Shown in pieces: positions 1-9,179 of a stretch of 64,000 nucleotides of DNA (its first letter is position 1; every line of letters starts with the position of its first letter). The stretch is from the NCBI GenBank assembly GCA_958295785.1, contig OY282377.1, positions 2,742,394 through 2,806,393 of the forward strand, given 5' to 3'. The DNA is from an uncultured Latescibacterota bacterium. Its GTDB lineage: Bacteria > Latescibacterota > UBA2968. The translations under genes and the position numbers were made by a program. A model generated the notes under the pieces. That model did not search any database and had not been told where the DNA came from. It saw only the letters and a program-made list of their open reading frames with translations.

Positions 1-161
1 TGCCACCCTTTGGGGTTGCGATAGCACTCGGGCAACTGCTCGGGCAAAACGCGAATTTCTTGCAAGAGCATCACATCCGGGTTCAAAATTGCGATGTGAT
101 CGAGAAAGCCCTTGCGAAGCGCAGCCCGCAGGCCATTGACATTCCATGTGACAATTCGCAT
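1..161 (-). CDS. xthA: Exodeoxyribonuclease III, N-terminal part (runs off the left edge)
   Basis: The reverse strand from the ATG at 159-161 reads MRIVTWNVNGLRAALRKG and continues with LNPDVMLLQEIR. This is the start of the ExoIII/AP-endonuclease family (endonuclease/exonuclease/phosphatase fold): the Asn of WNVNGLR and the Glu of LQEI are metal and catalytic ligands. Only about 53 codons lie inside the window. The family incises abasic sites and trims 3' blocked ends in base excision repair. The gene starts 2 bp after the stop of the AAA-ATPase gene upstream, so the two may be co-transcribed, although their functions look unrelated. Confidence 0.9.
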   Translation of the reverse strand, partial: MRIVTWNVNGLRAALRKGFLDHIAILNPDVMLLQEIRVLPEQLPECYRNPKGW

Positions 162-163
162 GC

Positions 164-1918
164 CTACTCCACGCGGTCGCCCACGGCTTCGTACGCCACC
201 ATTTCCCAGCCGTGAAACACGATAGCCAAGCCGATGAATTGCACCGATGGGTATTGGCGCGCCAAGCGGTCGTCCAAGAGATATTGCCGCACCTGCGCGG
301 TCGCCTCCCGAAGCGTTGCCGAGACCCGGGTTGCGGGGTCGCTCCGCTTGAGATACTTGAGTTCGATCACATATCCATAAGGTATATCGGGATATTGGGC
401 GATGAGCGGCTCGAGGCAGAGATCCGCATAGCCCTTGTTGAGTTCGCGCTCGGTGTGAAACGCAAAGTGCGGCGCCACACCCAGATACGCCGAGAGGAAT
501 CCCTGGATCATTTTCTCGCCTTCGAGACAGTCGCGCACGCTCGTCTGCGCGGCGATGGTATCGCGCAAGAACGCCAGTACGGGCTTCCAAGCCCCCTCGT
601 AGGCCATTTCGACCGTGAGGTTGACAAAGGTGACCAGGTTGAGAGAAAACGTCCCCACATCCCGGTATGCGTCTCGCAAGTATCCGTACATCAGGCGCCG
701 AACCGTTTGATTGGGAATGCCCAACCGAGGCACGCCGCGCGACACATCCCGAATGCTGAGGAGGCCGAAGTAGTACAACAAGGAGAGGAAATTCTCGGGC
801 TGATCCAATTGCTCTAGGGGAAAACTGGTTGCGATATTGCTGGACGCGACTTCCTCGCCGATGATGTCTCGCAACAGGTCAAAGTTGCCGTTGAGTTGCC
901 GGTTGACTACCAACAGATGGCGCAACTTGCCGTAGTCAATGCGGACGTTGGTGTCGATCAATTCGTCTGGAATAGGCTTGTTCGGCAGGGCGTGATCCAA
1001 AAAATAGAGCACCATGTCCGTGTTGTAGAGATCGACCTCAACCTCCTCTGCGAACCGATAGCCATTGTACCACTCCCGCATGATGCCCAGCGCGGTTTCT
1101 ATATCCCGATTGAACGCGCCGCACGCACGGTACATCTCCAGCAGGCTTCGCACCTCCGGCTCGGTAAAACCGAGCATCTCGTTGAACGCAGGCTGGAGGC
1201 TGATGTTCTTGCCAATGTTGAACCCGCTCGTGACATCGTCCATCGTGATCGGCGATACCCCTGTGATGAACAAACGCTCCAGCCCGCCCCCGCTGCGCCC
1301 AGTCCCGGCTTTGAGCGCGGCGAAAAAGTTGCGGTAAAAACCCCCGCCATACGTGAAGGACTCATACGCCTCAACCCCGCGATACGCCAGCACGGTATTG
1401 GCGAAATTGTCGTATTCGTCAATGAGCATGTACAAGGGGATGCCGCGGTCGCGGGCATAGGCGAACAGCGCGGCGAGTTGGGTGTGGATAGAGGGTTGCG
1501 AGAGGATGCGTTGGGTCGCCTCGGAGGGAAACAGATCGCGATTCCGTTCCAGCGCGTGGCGAAGTTCCAAGTGACAATAGGCTTCAAATTCTCGCTCTAA
1601 GGTCTCCAGCGCGTCGTTGAACGCCGAAAAATCAAAGCGCAAAATGACGTAGCGGTGGCGGTTTTCCGTGGGGTGCCGACCGATGTCCGTGCCGCCGAAG
1701 AGCGCCTCAAATTCATCGGCCCTAGTGCGGTCGTAATAGTTCTCCAACACGGATACCCAGCAGGATTTGCCAAAGCGACGCGGGCGAATCAGAAAGGCAT
1801 AGCGTTCGTCTTCCAACGCGCGGAGAAAGCGGGTCTTGTCAACATAGAGGCGGCTCTCCAAGCGGATAGCCCTAAAATCGGCCCAGCCGTAGGGAATGCG
1901 GGGATAGGATAGGGACAT
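164..1918 (-). CDS. AAA-ATPase-like / PD-(D/E)XK nuclease family protein
   Basis: A 584-residue protein starting MSLSYPRIPYGWADFRAIR. Residues about 20-270 have the AAA-ATPase-like layout (YVDKT near the start, then a degenerate P-loop RPRRFGKS near residue 47, and LIDEYDNF near 165 as Walker B). The C-terminal ~100 residues have a PD-(D/E)XK-type core: ADLCLEP followed by YVIELKYLK, where the Asp and the E-x-K are the expected catalytic residues. Families with this architecture are common in Bacteroidetes and environmental phyla and are mostly uncharacterised; a mobile-element or defence role has been suggested but is unproven. A 40-bp remnant of a second copy lies at 2568-2608. The next gene downstream is xthA, 2 bp away. 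Confidence 0.85.
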   Translation of the reverse strand: MSLSYPRIPYGWADFRAIRLESRLYVDKTRFLRALEDERYAFLIRPRRFGKSCWVSVLENYYDRTRADEFEALFGGTDIGRHPTENRHRYVILRFDFSAFNDALETLEREFEAYCHLELRHALERNRDLFPSEATQRILSQPSIHTQLAALFAYARDRGIPLYMLIDEYDNFANTVLAYRGVEAYESFTYGGGFYRNFFAALKAGTGRSGGGLERLFITGVSPITMDDVTSGFNIGKNISLQPAFNEMLGFTEPEVRSLLEMYRACGAFNRDIETALGIMREWYNGYRFAEEVEVDLYNTDMVLYFLDHALPNKPIPDELIDTNVRIDYGKLRHLLVVNRQLNGNFDLLRDIIGEEVASSNIATSFPLEQLDQPENFLSLLYYFGLLSIRDVSRGVPRLGIPNQTVRRLMYGYLRDAYRDVGTFSLNLVTFVNLTVEMAYEGAWKPVLAFLRDTIAAQTSVRDCLEGEKMIQGFLSAYLGVAPHFAFHTERELNKGYADLCLEPLIAQYPDIPYGYVIELKYLKRSDPATRVSATLREATAQVRQYLLDDRLARQYPSVQFIGLAIVFHGWEMVAYEAVGDRVE

Positions 1919-1933
1919 GGCGACCTCTCGTGA

Positions 1934-2353
1934 TTAAATATCCGCAAACGCAATGACTTTGAGATTTGCAACCGACTGAATCATCGAAAAATGGCGGTCG
2001 GGATGGAGGAGGGCGCAATCGTATTCGAGTGCCAATGCGGCGATGAGAATATCCGGTGTGGGAATCGTAAATCCGTTGCGACGGAGCGCGAAGCCAAGCG
2101 CATAGGCACGCGCCCAAACCGCTTCAGTTGTCTGTAGTTGGTGGAGACTGTTTAGCATCCATTGCAAGTCACTGTATTCGCGTTGCGTCTTCGCACCTTG
2201 AAGCAACTCGAGTTTGATCGGAGATGCTGTTGAAATAACGCCAGCAGTGTTTGCATTCTCAAAAACTGTCTGAATAGATCGTTCCGTGACTGACTAGCGG
2301 CGGAGCGTCGCAATCCAAGCGGACGAATCAATGAGCACAAAACTTTCAGCCAC
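1934..2353 (-). pseudogene. vapC: VapC-like PIN-domain toxin with an in-frame amber codon
   Basis: Reading from the GTG at 2351-2353, which overlaps the VapB stop by 8 bp, the frame gives MAESFVLIDSSAWIATLRR. A TAG follows at 2294-2296. After it the same frame runs on for about 119 residues to a stop near 1934, including TPDILIAALALEYDCALLH and HPDRHFSMI, which are typical PIN-domain segments. D9 of IDSSAW, D in PTPD and the D of HPDRHF match the acidic PIN active-site positions. VapC toxins are Mg-dependent RNases, commonly cutting tRNA or rRNA. The stop after 19 residues should inactivate the toxin unless it is suppressed or is a sequencing error. The total length of 139 residues is normal for VapC. 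A shorter 90-residue reading from 2206 would lack the first catalytic Asp. Confidence 0.8.
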
Positions 2354-2549
2354 CGCGCATTTTCTCCAAATCTTCCAGCGTCAGATTAAAGTTCTGTTTG
2401 TCTTGCATCCGCTCGAAGAATGCTCGGCGTTTTTTGACCTCGATAAACTCTTGCAACGCGATTTCAACAGTTTGCGTTTTCGTTTTGGCACCGCTTAATG
2501 CTTTGGCGTTTTCGAGAAGGTCTGGATCGATATTCAATGTTGTACGCAT
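2346..2549 (-). CDS. vapB: VapB-type antitoxin (type II TA)
   Basis: A 67-residue protein beginning MRTTLNIDPDLLENAKALSG. This is a ribbon-helix-helix antitoxin start: the TTLNID strand is followed by the DLLENAKAL helix. The C-terminal half (RRAFFERMQDKQNFNLTLE) would be the toxin-neutralising tail. I chose the ATG at 2547-2549 because the longer upstream frame carries no RHH features. Its TGA overlaps the GTG of the PIN-domain gene, the usual translational coupling of vapBC. The antitoxin appears intact although the toxin carries a nonsense codon, so it may now be a free-standing DNA-binding protein. Confidence 0.85.
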   Translation of the reverse strand: MRTTLNIDPDLLENAKALSGAKTKTQTVEIALQEFIEVKKRRAFFERMQDKQNFNLTLEDLEKMRGG

Positions 2550-2567
2550 AATGGGGATCCTTTCAGA

Positions 2568-2608
2568 AAGGCATAGCGTTGGGGAATGCGGGGGTAGGAT
2601 AGGGACAT
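2568..2608 (-). pseudogene. Remnant of a second AAA-ATPase gene start
   Basis: Reverse-strand reading from 2608 gives MSLSYPRIP directly joined to QRYAFL. The first part matches the start of the gene at 1918 and the second matches its residues near ERYAFL. Bases 2582-2618 and 1891-1928 are almost identical, including sequence upstream of the ATG. An internal deletion of about 75 bp and loss of everything downstream explain the joint. The remnant lies directly upstream of vapB, so the toxin-antitoxin genes sit between an intact and a destroyed copy of the ATPase gene. Confidence 0.65.
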
Positions 2609-2701
2609 GGCGACCTCCAAAATGGCTCGACGCGCCCACGCGCCGCGATTCAGCTTTATGCCTTATCAAACATAACGGATTGGACGCGCAAACGCAATGT
2701 T

Positions 2702-3577
2702 TCAAATCGAGGGAAGTGCTTTGATGATGGGGCGCATGTGGGTGGATCTGTTGAGCACGTAAAAGTGGATGCCCGGCGCGCCTTGTCCGAGCAACTCGGT
2801 CGCTTGGGCAATGCACTGATCGATGCCGACTTGCACGGCGTCGTCCTCTGTGGCGCGGTTGAGTTGGTCTTGCAAGGCCGCGGGAATCTCTGCGCCGCAC
2901 AGGGACGCGATGCGCTGAATTTGCCCCGCGGAGAGAATGGGCATCAGCCCCGGCACGATGGGCGCGGTGATGTTGGCGGCGCGCACGCGATCCACAAAGC
3001 GAAAAAAGTGATCGTTGGTGTAAAAAAGTTGCGTGATGACGATGTCGCCGCCGGATTCGACTTTGCGCTTGAGATTGGCAATATCCGTCTCAAAATCCGG
3101 GGCTTCGAGGTGTTTTTCGGGATACCCCGCAACCGCGAGGCCAAACGCATCTTCTTTGGGTTCAATGCTGCGAATGTGCGCCACGAGTTCATTGCCGTGT
3201 GCAAACCCATCTCTTGGAGGCACAAACGCATCTTCTCCACGCGGAGGATCGCCGCGAAGCGCGACAATGTTGCGGATGTCCGTTGCGCGAATGGCTTGCA
3301 AAATGCCGTCGATGTCTGTGCGAGACGATCCCACGCAGGTGAGATGACACGCCGCGGTCAGCCCAAATTCATTCTGGATCAGCGAGGCGATCTCCAGCGT
3401 TTTGGCACGGGTCGATCCGCCCGCGCCATACGTCACGGTCATATAACTGGGATTGAGTTTGAGCAGGTTGGGAACAACGCGCGTTTTGAGGGCGCGCATC
3501 CCGCGCGGGGTCTGGGGTGGATAGATCTCAAAGGAGATGACCGGTTTGTCACCGCTGAAGTAGTCTAAAAATCGCAT
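2702..3577 (-). CDS. metF: 5,10-methylenetetrahydrofolate reductase
   Basis: A 291-residue MetF/MTHFR TIM-barrel flavoprotein; it reduces 5,10-methylene-THF to 5-methyl-THF, the methyl donor for methionine synthesis. Visible family signatures are VISFEIYPPQT near the start (the catalytic Glu region), TVTYGAGGSTR, HLTCVGSSR and ITQLFYTNDHF, and the C-terminal GIHFYVLNRS. I prefer the ATG at 3575-3577 (MRFLDYFSGDKP) over a GTG 10 codons upstream; neither has a strong ribosome-binding site. It lies 32 bp downstream of ahcY on the same strand, a sensible pairing because both act in the methionine/SAM cycle. Confidence 0.95.
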   Translation of the reverse strand: MRFLDYFSGDKPVISFEIYPPQTPRGMRALKTRVVPNLLKLNPSYMTVTYGAGGSTRAKTLEIASLIQNEFGLTAACHLTCVGSSRTDIDGILQAIRATDIRNIVALRGDPPRGEDAFVPPRDGFAHGNELVAHIRSIEPKEDAFGLAVAGYPEKHLEAPDFETDIANLKRKVESGGDIVITQLFYTNDHFFRFVDRVRAANITAPIVPGLMPILSAGQIQRIASLCGAEIPAALQDQLNRATEDDAVQVGIDQCIAQATELLGQGAPGIHFYVLNRSTHMRPIIKALPSI

Positions 3578-3609
3578 AAGGAAAAGGGGTTGGAGGCCAC
3601 TCTGCACTT

Positions 3610-5061
3610 TCAGTACCGATACAGGTCGGGTTTGTACGGGCCTTCGATAGACACGTCAATATACGCGGCCTGTTTTTGCGTGAGTTGGGTCAGCTTGACG
3701 CCGAGTTTTGCAAGGTGGAGGCGCGCAACTTCTTCGTCGAGGTGTTTGGGCAGGGTATAAACGCCGATGGCGCGTTCATTTGCCCACAAGTGCATTTGGG
3801 CCAACACCTGATTGGTAAAGGAATTGGACATGACAAAGGACGGATGTCCAGTTGCACAGCCGAGATTGACCAACCGGCCTTCGGCGAGCAAAAAGATGGC
3901 GCGGCTGTCTGGGAACGTGTATTTATCCACCTGCGGCTTGATGTTTTCCCGCACAATGCCCGGGTACGCGTTGAGCTTGTGGACCTGGATTTCATTGTCA
4001 AAATGCCCGATGTTGCAGACAATGGTTTGGTCGCGCATGTTTTCCATGTGTTCGATGCGGATAATATCCGTATTGCCCGTCGTGGTGACAAAAATATTGG
4101 CTTCGGGCAGGGCATCTTCGACGGTCGTCACTTCAAACCCTTCCATGGCGGCTTGCAACGCGCAGATCGGATCGATTTCCGTGATGAGCACGCGCGCGCC
4201 AAACCCGCGCATGGACTGGGCACATCCCTTGCCCACATCGCCGTACCCGCAGATGCAAACCACTTTGCCGGCCACCATCACATCCGTGGCGCGCTTGATC
4301 CCGTCGGCGAGCGATTCTCGGCAACCGTAGAGGTTGTCGAATTTCGCTTTGGTGATCGAATCGTTGACATTGATCGCCGGAAAGAGGAGCGCGCCCTCGC
4401 TGTGCATCTGATAGAGGCGGTGAACGCCCGTTGTGGTCTCTTCCGAGACGCCCAGAATATCGGACACCATGTCGTGCCAAAAGCGCGGATGGCGTTCGAG
4501 TTGCCGCCTGAGCACGGCATTGACGATATCGAGTTCGCGGTTGTCCGTGGGTTCGTCCAAAATGGATGGATCGCCTTCTGCCCGATATCCCCGATGGATG
4601 AGCAATGTCGCATCGCCCCCGTCATCGACAATCAGCGTTGGGCCGCCCGCTGAAAAATTGAGGGCCTGCAAGGTGCATTCCCAATATTCTTCCAGCGATT
4701 CGCCTTTCCACGCATAGACGGGCGTGCCGGTCTCGGCAATGGCGGCGGCGGCGTGGTCTTGCGTGGAGAAAATATTGCACGATGCCCAGCGCACATCCGC
4801 GCCGAGTGCTTTGAGCGATTCGATCAGCACGGCGGTTTGAATCGTCATGTGCAGAGAGCCCGTGATGCGCGCGCCGCGCAAGGGCTGCTGGTCTGCGTAC
4901 TTTTTGCGCACAGCCATCAAGCCGGGCATTTCGCGCTCGGCAATTGCGATTTCCTTGCGCCCAAAATCTGCCAAAGCCCTATCGGCAACTTTGTGGGACA
5001 AGTGCGAATAATCGGGAAGTTGAATTTCAGTCGCGCTCTCGAACAACAGCGTATCTGCCAT
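3610..5061 (-). CDS. ahcY: S-adenosylhomocysteine hydrolase
   Basis: A 483-residue NAD-dependent AdoHcyase that splits SAH into adenosine and homocysteine, relieving product inhibition of methyltransferases. Signatures seen: [35 protein letters not shown], the Lys-bearing [17 protein letters not shown], the NAD Rossmann motif [19 protein letters not shown], and the C-terminal PYKPDLYRY, which supplies residues to the partner active site. The internal insert near residues 150-190 ([13 protein letters not shown]) is typical of the longer bacterial form. An upstream promoter is visible, and metF follows on the same transcript. Confidence 0.97.
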   Translation of the reverse strand: MADTLLFESATEIQLPDYSHLSHKVADRALADFGRKEIAIAEREMPGLMAVRKKYADQQPLRGARITGSLHMTIQTAVLIESLKALGADVRWASCNIFSTQDHAAAAIAETGTPVYAWKGESLEEYWECTLQALNFSAGGPTLIVDDGGDATLLIHRGYRAEGDPSILDEPTDNRELDIVNAVLRRQLERHPRFWHDMVSDILGVSEETTTGVHRLYQMHSEGALLFPAINVNDSITKAKFDNLYGCRESLADGIKRATDVMVAGKVVCICGYGDVGKGCAQSMRGFGARVLITEIDPICALQAAMEGFEVTTVEDALPEANIFVTTTGNTDIIRIEHMENMRDQTIVCNIGHFDNEIQVHKLNAYPGIVRENIKPQVDKYTFPDSRAIFLLAEGRLVNLGCATGHPSFVMSNSFTNQVLAQMHLWANERAIGVYTLPKHLDEEVARLHLAKLGVKLTQLTQKQAAYIDVSIEGPYKPDLYRY

Positions 5062-5106
5062 CTTATCTCCTTTTTCGGTGGGTTGTCGGGCAAGCCGCGA
5101 GGGTTG

Positions 5107-5135
5107 AAGTTACCAACTATCGGGGTATCCGTCAA
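5107..5135 (-). promoter_or_regulatory. Sigma70-like promoter for ahcY-metF
   Basis: On the reverse strand a TTGACG -35 box (5130-5135) is followed after exactly 17 bp by TAACTT (5107-5112), about 45 bp upstream of the ahcY ATG. An AAGGAG ribosome-binding site lies just before the start. I saw no SAH-riboswitch-like fold between promoter and gene. Confidence 0.55.
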
Positions 5136-5157
5136 TCAATCTCTCGTTTGTTTCGCC

Positions 5158-5186
5158 TTTGCGTTATGGGGGTGGTTTTGTATATT
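5158..5186 (+). promoter_or_regulatory. Possible promoter for the MORN-type lipoprotein
   Basis: TTTGCG (5158-5163) and TATATT (5181-5186) are spaced by 17 bp and read toward the lipoprotein at 5263. The -10 is good and the -35 weak. It is divergent from the ahcY promoter, whose -35 lies about 20 bp to the left. Confidence 0.35.
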
Positions 5187-5262
5187 ACAGCGGTCAGAGA
5201 AAAGCGGTGAGACGCAAGAGGCGCGTGGGCTGACAACCGGCAACTCAACACAGGAGGAGACA

Positions 5263-5742
5263 ATGATGAAGTGTGCTATTGCGATCTTTTTGGGCGGGAT
5301 GCTCATGGCGGGATGCCAGATGCCCTCGCTCTTTGAAGGACAGACACAAATAACCAAACACGGTCGGGTGCGGGTGGAAGGGCAGTACGACAATGGCGTT
5401 CGAAATGGGGTTTGGACCTATTACGACGCGCTGGGCAACATCCAGGGGCAAGGGACGTACAAAAATGGCGCGATGCAAAACGGCCTTGAAATCACGTTTC
5501 ACAGCAATGGGCAGAAAAAGACGGAAGGCATGTGGACAAACGCGCAGAAAGACGGCTATTGGGCGTCCTATTTTCGAAGCGGAACAAAAAAAGAGGAAGG
5601 CAATTACCTATTCGAAAAAAAAACAGGCGTGTGGCGCGAATACGACCCGTCCTCTTTTTACGCGCTGGAAAAGGTGTTTGAAGAGGGTAAACTGGTCGGT
5701 TGGCGCGAATTTAAGCTGGCCCGACTGGGCAATCCATTTTGA
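5263..5742 (+). CDS. MORN/YwqK-repeat lipoprotein
   Basis: A 159-residue protein with a type II signal peptide: MMKCAIAIFLGGMLMAGC, lipobox LMAG-C. The rest is a series of about 22-residue repeats of the type Y.NG...G.W..Y (for example YDNGVRNGVWTYYDALGN, YKNGAMQNGLEITFHSNG), the MORN_2 / YwqK family pattern. Such repeats form an open beta-sheet surface; the cellular role is not known. The start is supported by AGGAGG at 5252-5257. A paralogue of similar size and design is encoded at 12862-13371. Confidence 0.8.
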   Translation: MMKCAIAIFLGGMLMAGCQMPSLFEGQTQITKHGRVRVEGQYDNGVRNGVWTYYDALGNIQGQGTYKNGAMQNGLEITFHSNGQKKTEGMWTNAQKDGYWASYFRSGTKKEEGNYLFEKKTGVWREYDPSSFYALEKVFEEGKLVGWREFKLARLGNPF

Positions 5743-5885
5743 GCACGGTAATATTTCGTCCAACCACGCCAGTATCTCTATTGTTCGGCGCAATCCATGG
5801 CATCCATTGAGGCACAACACGTCTTTGTGGATGCCATTTGTTTCGCTTTGCGTAATGCTGATTTCTCAAAAGTAAAGGATTCACC

Positions 5886-8800
5886 ATGCAATATATCGCC
5901 GATGTTCACTTGCATTCGCGTTTTGCGCGCGCAACGAGCAAGACATTGAATCCCGAAAATTTGTACCGCTGGAGCCGCATCAAAGGGCTGAATGTGGTGG
6001 GCACGGGCGATTTTACCCATCCGGTTTGGGTTGAGGAATTGCGCGATCAACTCGAGCCGGCCGAAGAGGGGTTGTTTCAACTGCGACCCGAGTTGCGGCG
6101 GACCGTGGATGCCGAGTTGCCGCCGACATGTCGCGGAGAAACGCGCTTTGTGCTCTCGGTTGAGATCAGCCTGATTTACAAAAAGAACGGCAAAACGAGA
6201 AAAATTCACCATGTGGTGCTGATGCCGAGTTTCGACGCGGTTGCGCGGTTGAATGCGCGCTTGGGCGCCATCGGCAATCTGAAGTCCGACGGGCGGCCCA
6301 TTTTGGGCTTGGACAGCCGGGATTTGGTGGAGATCTGTTTGGAGGCCTGTGACGAGGTGTTGTTTATTCCCGCGCATATCTGGACGCCCCATTTTGCCGT
6401 TTTGGGCGCGAGTTCCGGGTTTGATACGTTGGCAGAGTGTTTTGAAGACATGCTGCCGCATATTTTTGCCGTGGAAACGGGACTGTCCTCGGACCCGCCG
6501 ATGAATTGGCGGTTGTCCATGCTAGACGATTACGCGATAGTCTCCAATTCGGACGCGCATTCGCCCCAAAAATTGGCCCGCGAAGCCACTTGTTTTGACG
6601 CGGACCTCTCGTTTCGCGGGATGTACGAGGCATTGCGAGACCGCGATCCCGCGCGGTTTACGGGCACGCTGGAATTTTATCCCGAAGAGGGCAAGTATCA
6701 CTTTGACGGGCATCGAAAATGCGATGTGTGCTGGAAACCCTCGCAGACCATCCGCGCCGAGGGGATGTGTCCGGTGTGTGGGCGCAAATTGACCGTGGGC
6801 GTGCTGCACCGCGTCGAGCGGCTCGCCGACCGCGCAGAAGGCGACCGCGCAGACGTGGCGATGCCGTTTGAAAATTTGATCCCGTTGCCCGAGATCATCG
6901 GCTCGGTTTTGCAGGTGGGGCCAACGAGCAAGCGCGTGCAGGCCGCGTACGAGACGATGCTGGCAACGCACGGGCCAGAGTTGAAAATTTTGCGCGAATT
7001 GCCCGTTGCAGAGATCGCAAAAACCGGCGATCCCCTCCTTGCCGAAGGCATTCGGCGGATGCGCGCAGGCGAAGTTCACATCGCGCCGGGATACGATGGC
7101 GTGTACGGAAAAATCCAAGTTTTTTCAGACGAAGACCGCGCGCGTTTGAGCCGGCAGGACGCGCTGTTTCAAATGCCCGAGAAGATGGAAAAGACAATAG
7201 CCCCGCCAAAGAAAAACGCAGATCGCACAAACACAAGGCCCCAGTCTCCAACCCCCAACCTCCACCCTCTCCCAACATCTAACTTAGACCCCGACCAACG
7301 AGCAACTGTGGCAATGGACAAAGGGCCTGTAATCGTGATCGCAGGGCCCGGCACGGGGAAAACCCGAGTGCTCACGCATCGCGTGGTCGATCTGATTCAA
7401 AATCGCGGCGTGTCGCCGGCATCTGTGATGGCCGTGACATTTACCAATCGCGCCGCCGATGAAATGTGGGAGCGCGTTGTCGCGCTGTTCTCTGGCGGCG
7501 AAGAATTAGTGCCGCTGCGCGTGGGCACATTCCACCGCTTGGCGTTAGATCTCTTGCGCGAATACGCGCCCGACCGGTTGGGCAGCATTGCCGATAGGGG
7601 CGAGGCACGCGGCGTTTTGCAAGAGGCCATGACCGATATTGGGGCCGACTTGTCGGTTGATCGCGCGCTGTCTGACATTTCGCTGTGCAAAGCCGGAGCG
7701 CAGGAGTTGGATGCCGATTTGCGTCCTGTTTATGCGGCGTATCAGCATCGCATGGCGGCTTATGGGTTGATGGATTTTGACGATATTTTGCTCGTTTTGA
7801 ACGAGGTGCTGTGCGGCGATGTTTTGCGGGACGTGCAGGCGCGTTTTTCCCATGTGTTGGTGGATGAGTTTCAAGATGTCAACGCCGTGCAGTACGCGTG
7901 GGTTCAAAAATTGGCCGGGAACGGCGATGGGCTGTTTGTCATTGGCGATCCGGATCAGGCGATCTACGGGTTTCGCGGGGCCAGCGCGGCGTATTTTGCG
8001 CGGTTGAAGGCAGATTTTTCCACAGCGCGCGAAGTGGTGTTGCAGCGCGCGTTTCGCTCGACCCCTCAGATTCTCGCCGCGGCGTCCCGCATTGCCGGGC
8101 GGTCTTTTGTTGCGATGCGCGAAAGCGGTGCGAATCTGACAGTGTTATCCACACCCGGGGAAACGGGCGAGGGCATTGCGATAGTGGATGAAATTGTGAA
8201 ACGGGTCGGGGGCGCGGATTTGCTACAAGCCAACGAAGAGGGCAAGCGCGGGTTGGACGATTTTGCGGTTTTGTTTCGCACCGGGCGGCAGGCAGACGCG
8301 CTGGAATCGCGTTTTTTGGAGGCGGGCATTCCCTATCGCGTCGTGGGGCAAAAGACATATTTAGACGCGCCTTCTGTGCGGCGGGCACTGGGATTTTTTA
8401 AGTATGTGTTGCGCGACGACGCCCACGCGCTGATCGAAGTGTTGTCCATTCCGGCATTCGATCCCGGCCGCACGGCGCGGGCCGCACTGCGAAAGGGCAT
8501 TCGCAAAGGCGTTTTGCCGGACGCATTGCCAGACGCCGTGCAGGAGAAATGGGATGCGGTGAGAGAGGCTGTGGATCGCTTCCGCAAGGCATTGCCGCAC
8601 CGGTCGCCCGCCGAACTCATCGCAATGTGGGCAGATGAATTTGCGATGCCCGAAGATGTCGCGCTCGACCGACTGGGGTTGTTGGCCGAAAGTGTGGACG
8701 CCCTCGCGGATTTGTTGGATGTGGTCGCCCTGGGGCAAGATGGCGATTTTGTCCGCCACGGCCGGGTCGTGCGCCCCGAAGCCGTGACCCTGATGACCTT

Positions 8801-9092
8801 GCATGCGTCTAAGGGGCTGGAGTTTCCCGTGGTCTTTGTCTGCGGTGTCGAGGAGGGGTTGCTACCGTATTCCAATGCGGATGCCGCAGAGGAACGACGC
8901 CTGTTTTTCGTGGGCATCACGCGCGGGCAAGATGAGGTGATCCTCACGCGCGCCCGAAGCCGCCTGCGGTTTGGCGAACGCATTCGCCCCGAGGTGTCGC
9001 GCTTTGTGTCCGACATTCCCGACGAGGTGATCGAATATGTCGATCTGCGAACCAAAAGGCGCGAATCCGCCGAACAATTGTCGCTGTTTTAA
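5886..9092 (+). CDS. EndoQ-like PHP endonuclease fused to UvrD/PcrA-type helicase
   Basis: A single 1068-residue protein. Residues 1-400 match the Endonuclease Q family: the PHP-fold metal motif VHLHSRFA (H8, H10), GTGDFTHP near 38-45, VSNSDAHSP near 220, and a zinc ribbon CDVC...CPVCG near 278-300. EndoQ nicks DNA 5' of uracil, hypoxanthine and abasic sites in archaea and some Bacillales. A low-complexity Lys/Pro/Thr linker (about 435-472) precedes a complete SF1A helicase: Walker A GPGTGKT near 486, LVDEFQDVNAVQ (motif II), GDPDQAIYGFRGA (III), TLHASKGLEFPVVF (V) and RRLFFVGITRG (VI). The fusion suggests that strand opening is coupled to nicking at deaminated bases. The start has an AAAGGA site. 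polA lies 750 bp away on the other strand. Confidence 0.85.
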   Translation: MQYIADVHLHSRFARATSKTLNPENLYRWSRIKGLNVVGTGDFTHPVWVEELRDQLEPAEEGLFQLRPELRRTVDAELPPTCRGETRFVLSVEISLIYKKNGKTRKIHHVVLMPSFDAVARLNARLGAIGNLKSDGRPILGLDSRDLVEICLEACDEVLFIPAHIWTPHFAVLGASSGFDTLAECFEDMLPHIFAVETGLSSDPPMNWRLSMLDDYAIVSNSDAHSPQKLAREATCFDADLSFRGMYEALRDRDPARFTGTLEFYPEEGKYHFDGHRKCDVCWKPSQTIRAEGMCPVCGRKLTVGVLHRVERLADRAEGDRADVAMPFENLIPLPEIIGSVLQVGPTSKRVQAAYETMLATHGPELKILRELPVAEIAKTGDPLLAEGIRRMRAGEVHIAPGYDGVYGKIQVFSDEDRARLSRQDALFQMPEKMEKTIAPPKKNADRTNTRPQSPTPNLHPLPTSNLDPDQRATVAMDKGPVIVIAGPGTGKTRVLTHRVVDLIQNRGVSPASVMAVTFTNRAADEMWERVVALFSGGEELVPLRVGTFHRLALDLLREYAPDRLGSIADRGEARGVLQEAMTDIGADLSVDRALSDISLCKAGAQELDADLRPVYAAYQHRMAAYGLMDFDDILLVLNEVLCGDVLRDVQARFSHVLVDEFQDVNAVQYAWVQKLAGNGDGLFVIGDPDQAIYGFRGASAAYFARLKADFSTAREVVLQRAFRSTPQILAAASRIAGRSFVAMRESGANLTVLSTPGETGEGIAIVDEIVKRVGGADLLQANEEGKRGLDDFAVLFRTGRQADALESRFLEAGIPYRVVGQKTYLDAPSVRRALGFFKYVLRDDAHALIEVLSIPAFDPGRTARAALRKGIRKGVLPDALPDAVQEKWDAVREAVDRFRKALPHRSPAELIAMWADEFAMPEDVALDRLGLLAESVDALADLLDVVALGQDGDFVRHGRVVRPEAVTLMTLHASKGLEFPVVFVCGVEEGLLPYSNADAAEERRLFFVGITRGQDEVILTRARSRLRFGERIRPEVSRFVSDIPDEVIEYVDLRTKRRESAEQLSLF

Positions 9093-9179
9093 GCGCGTGA
9101 ATGATATCTCAGTGGCTTGGTGGGGGCTGATCACTTTTCGATGACTACGAAAGGCGCGAAAGGAGTTGGGGGGGCGGAC

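Noticed and set aside
5062-5262. SAH or SAM riboswitch upstream of ahcY
   Set aside because: I looked for the conserved SAH-riboswitch segments and an expression-platform hairpin; only a promoter and ribosome-binding site are visible.
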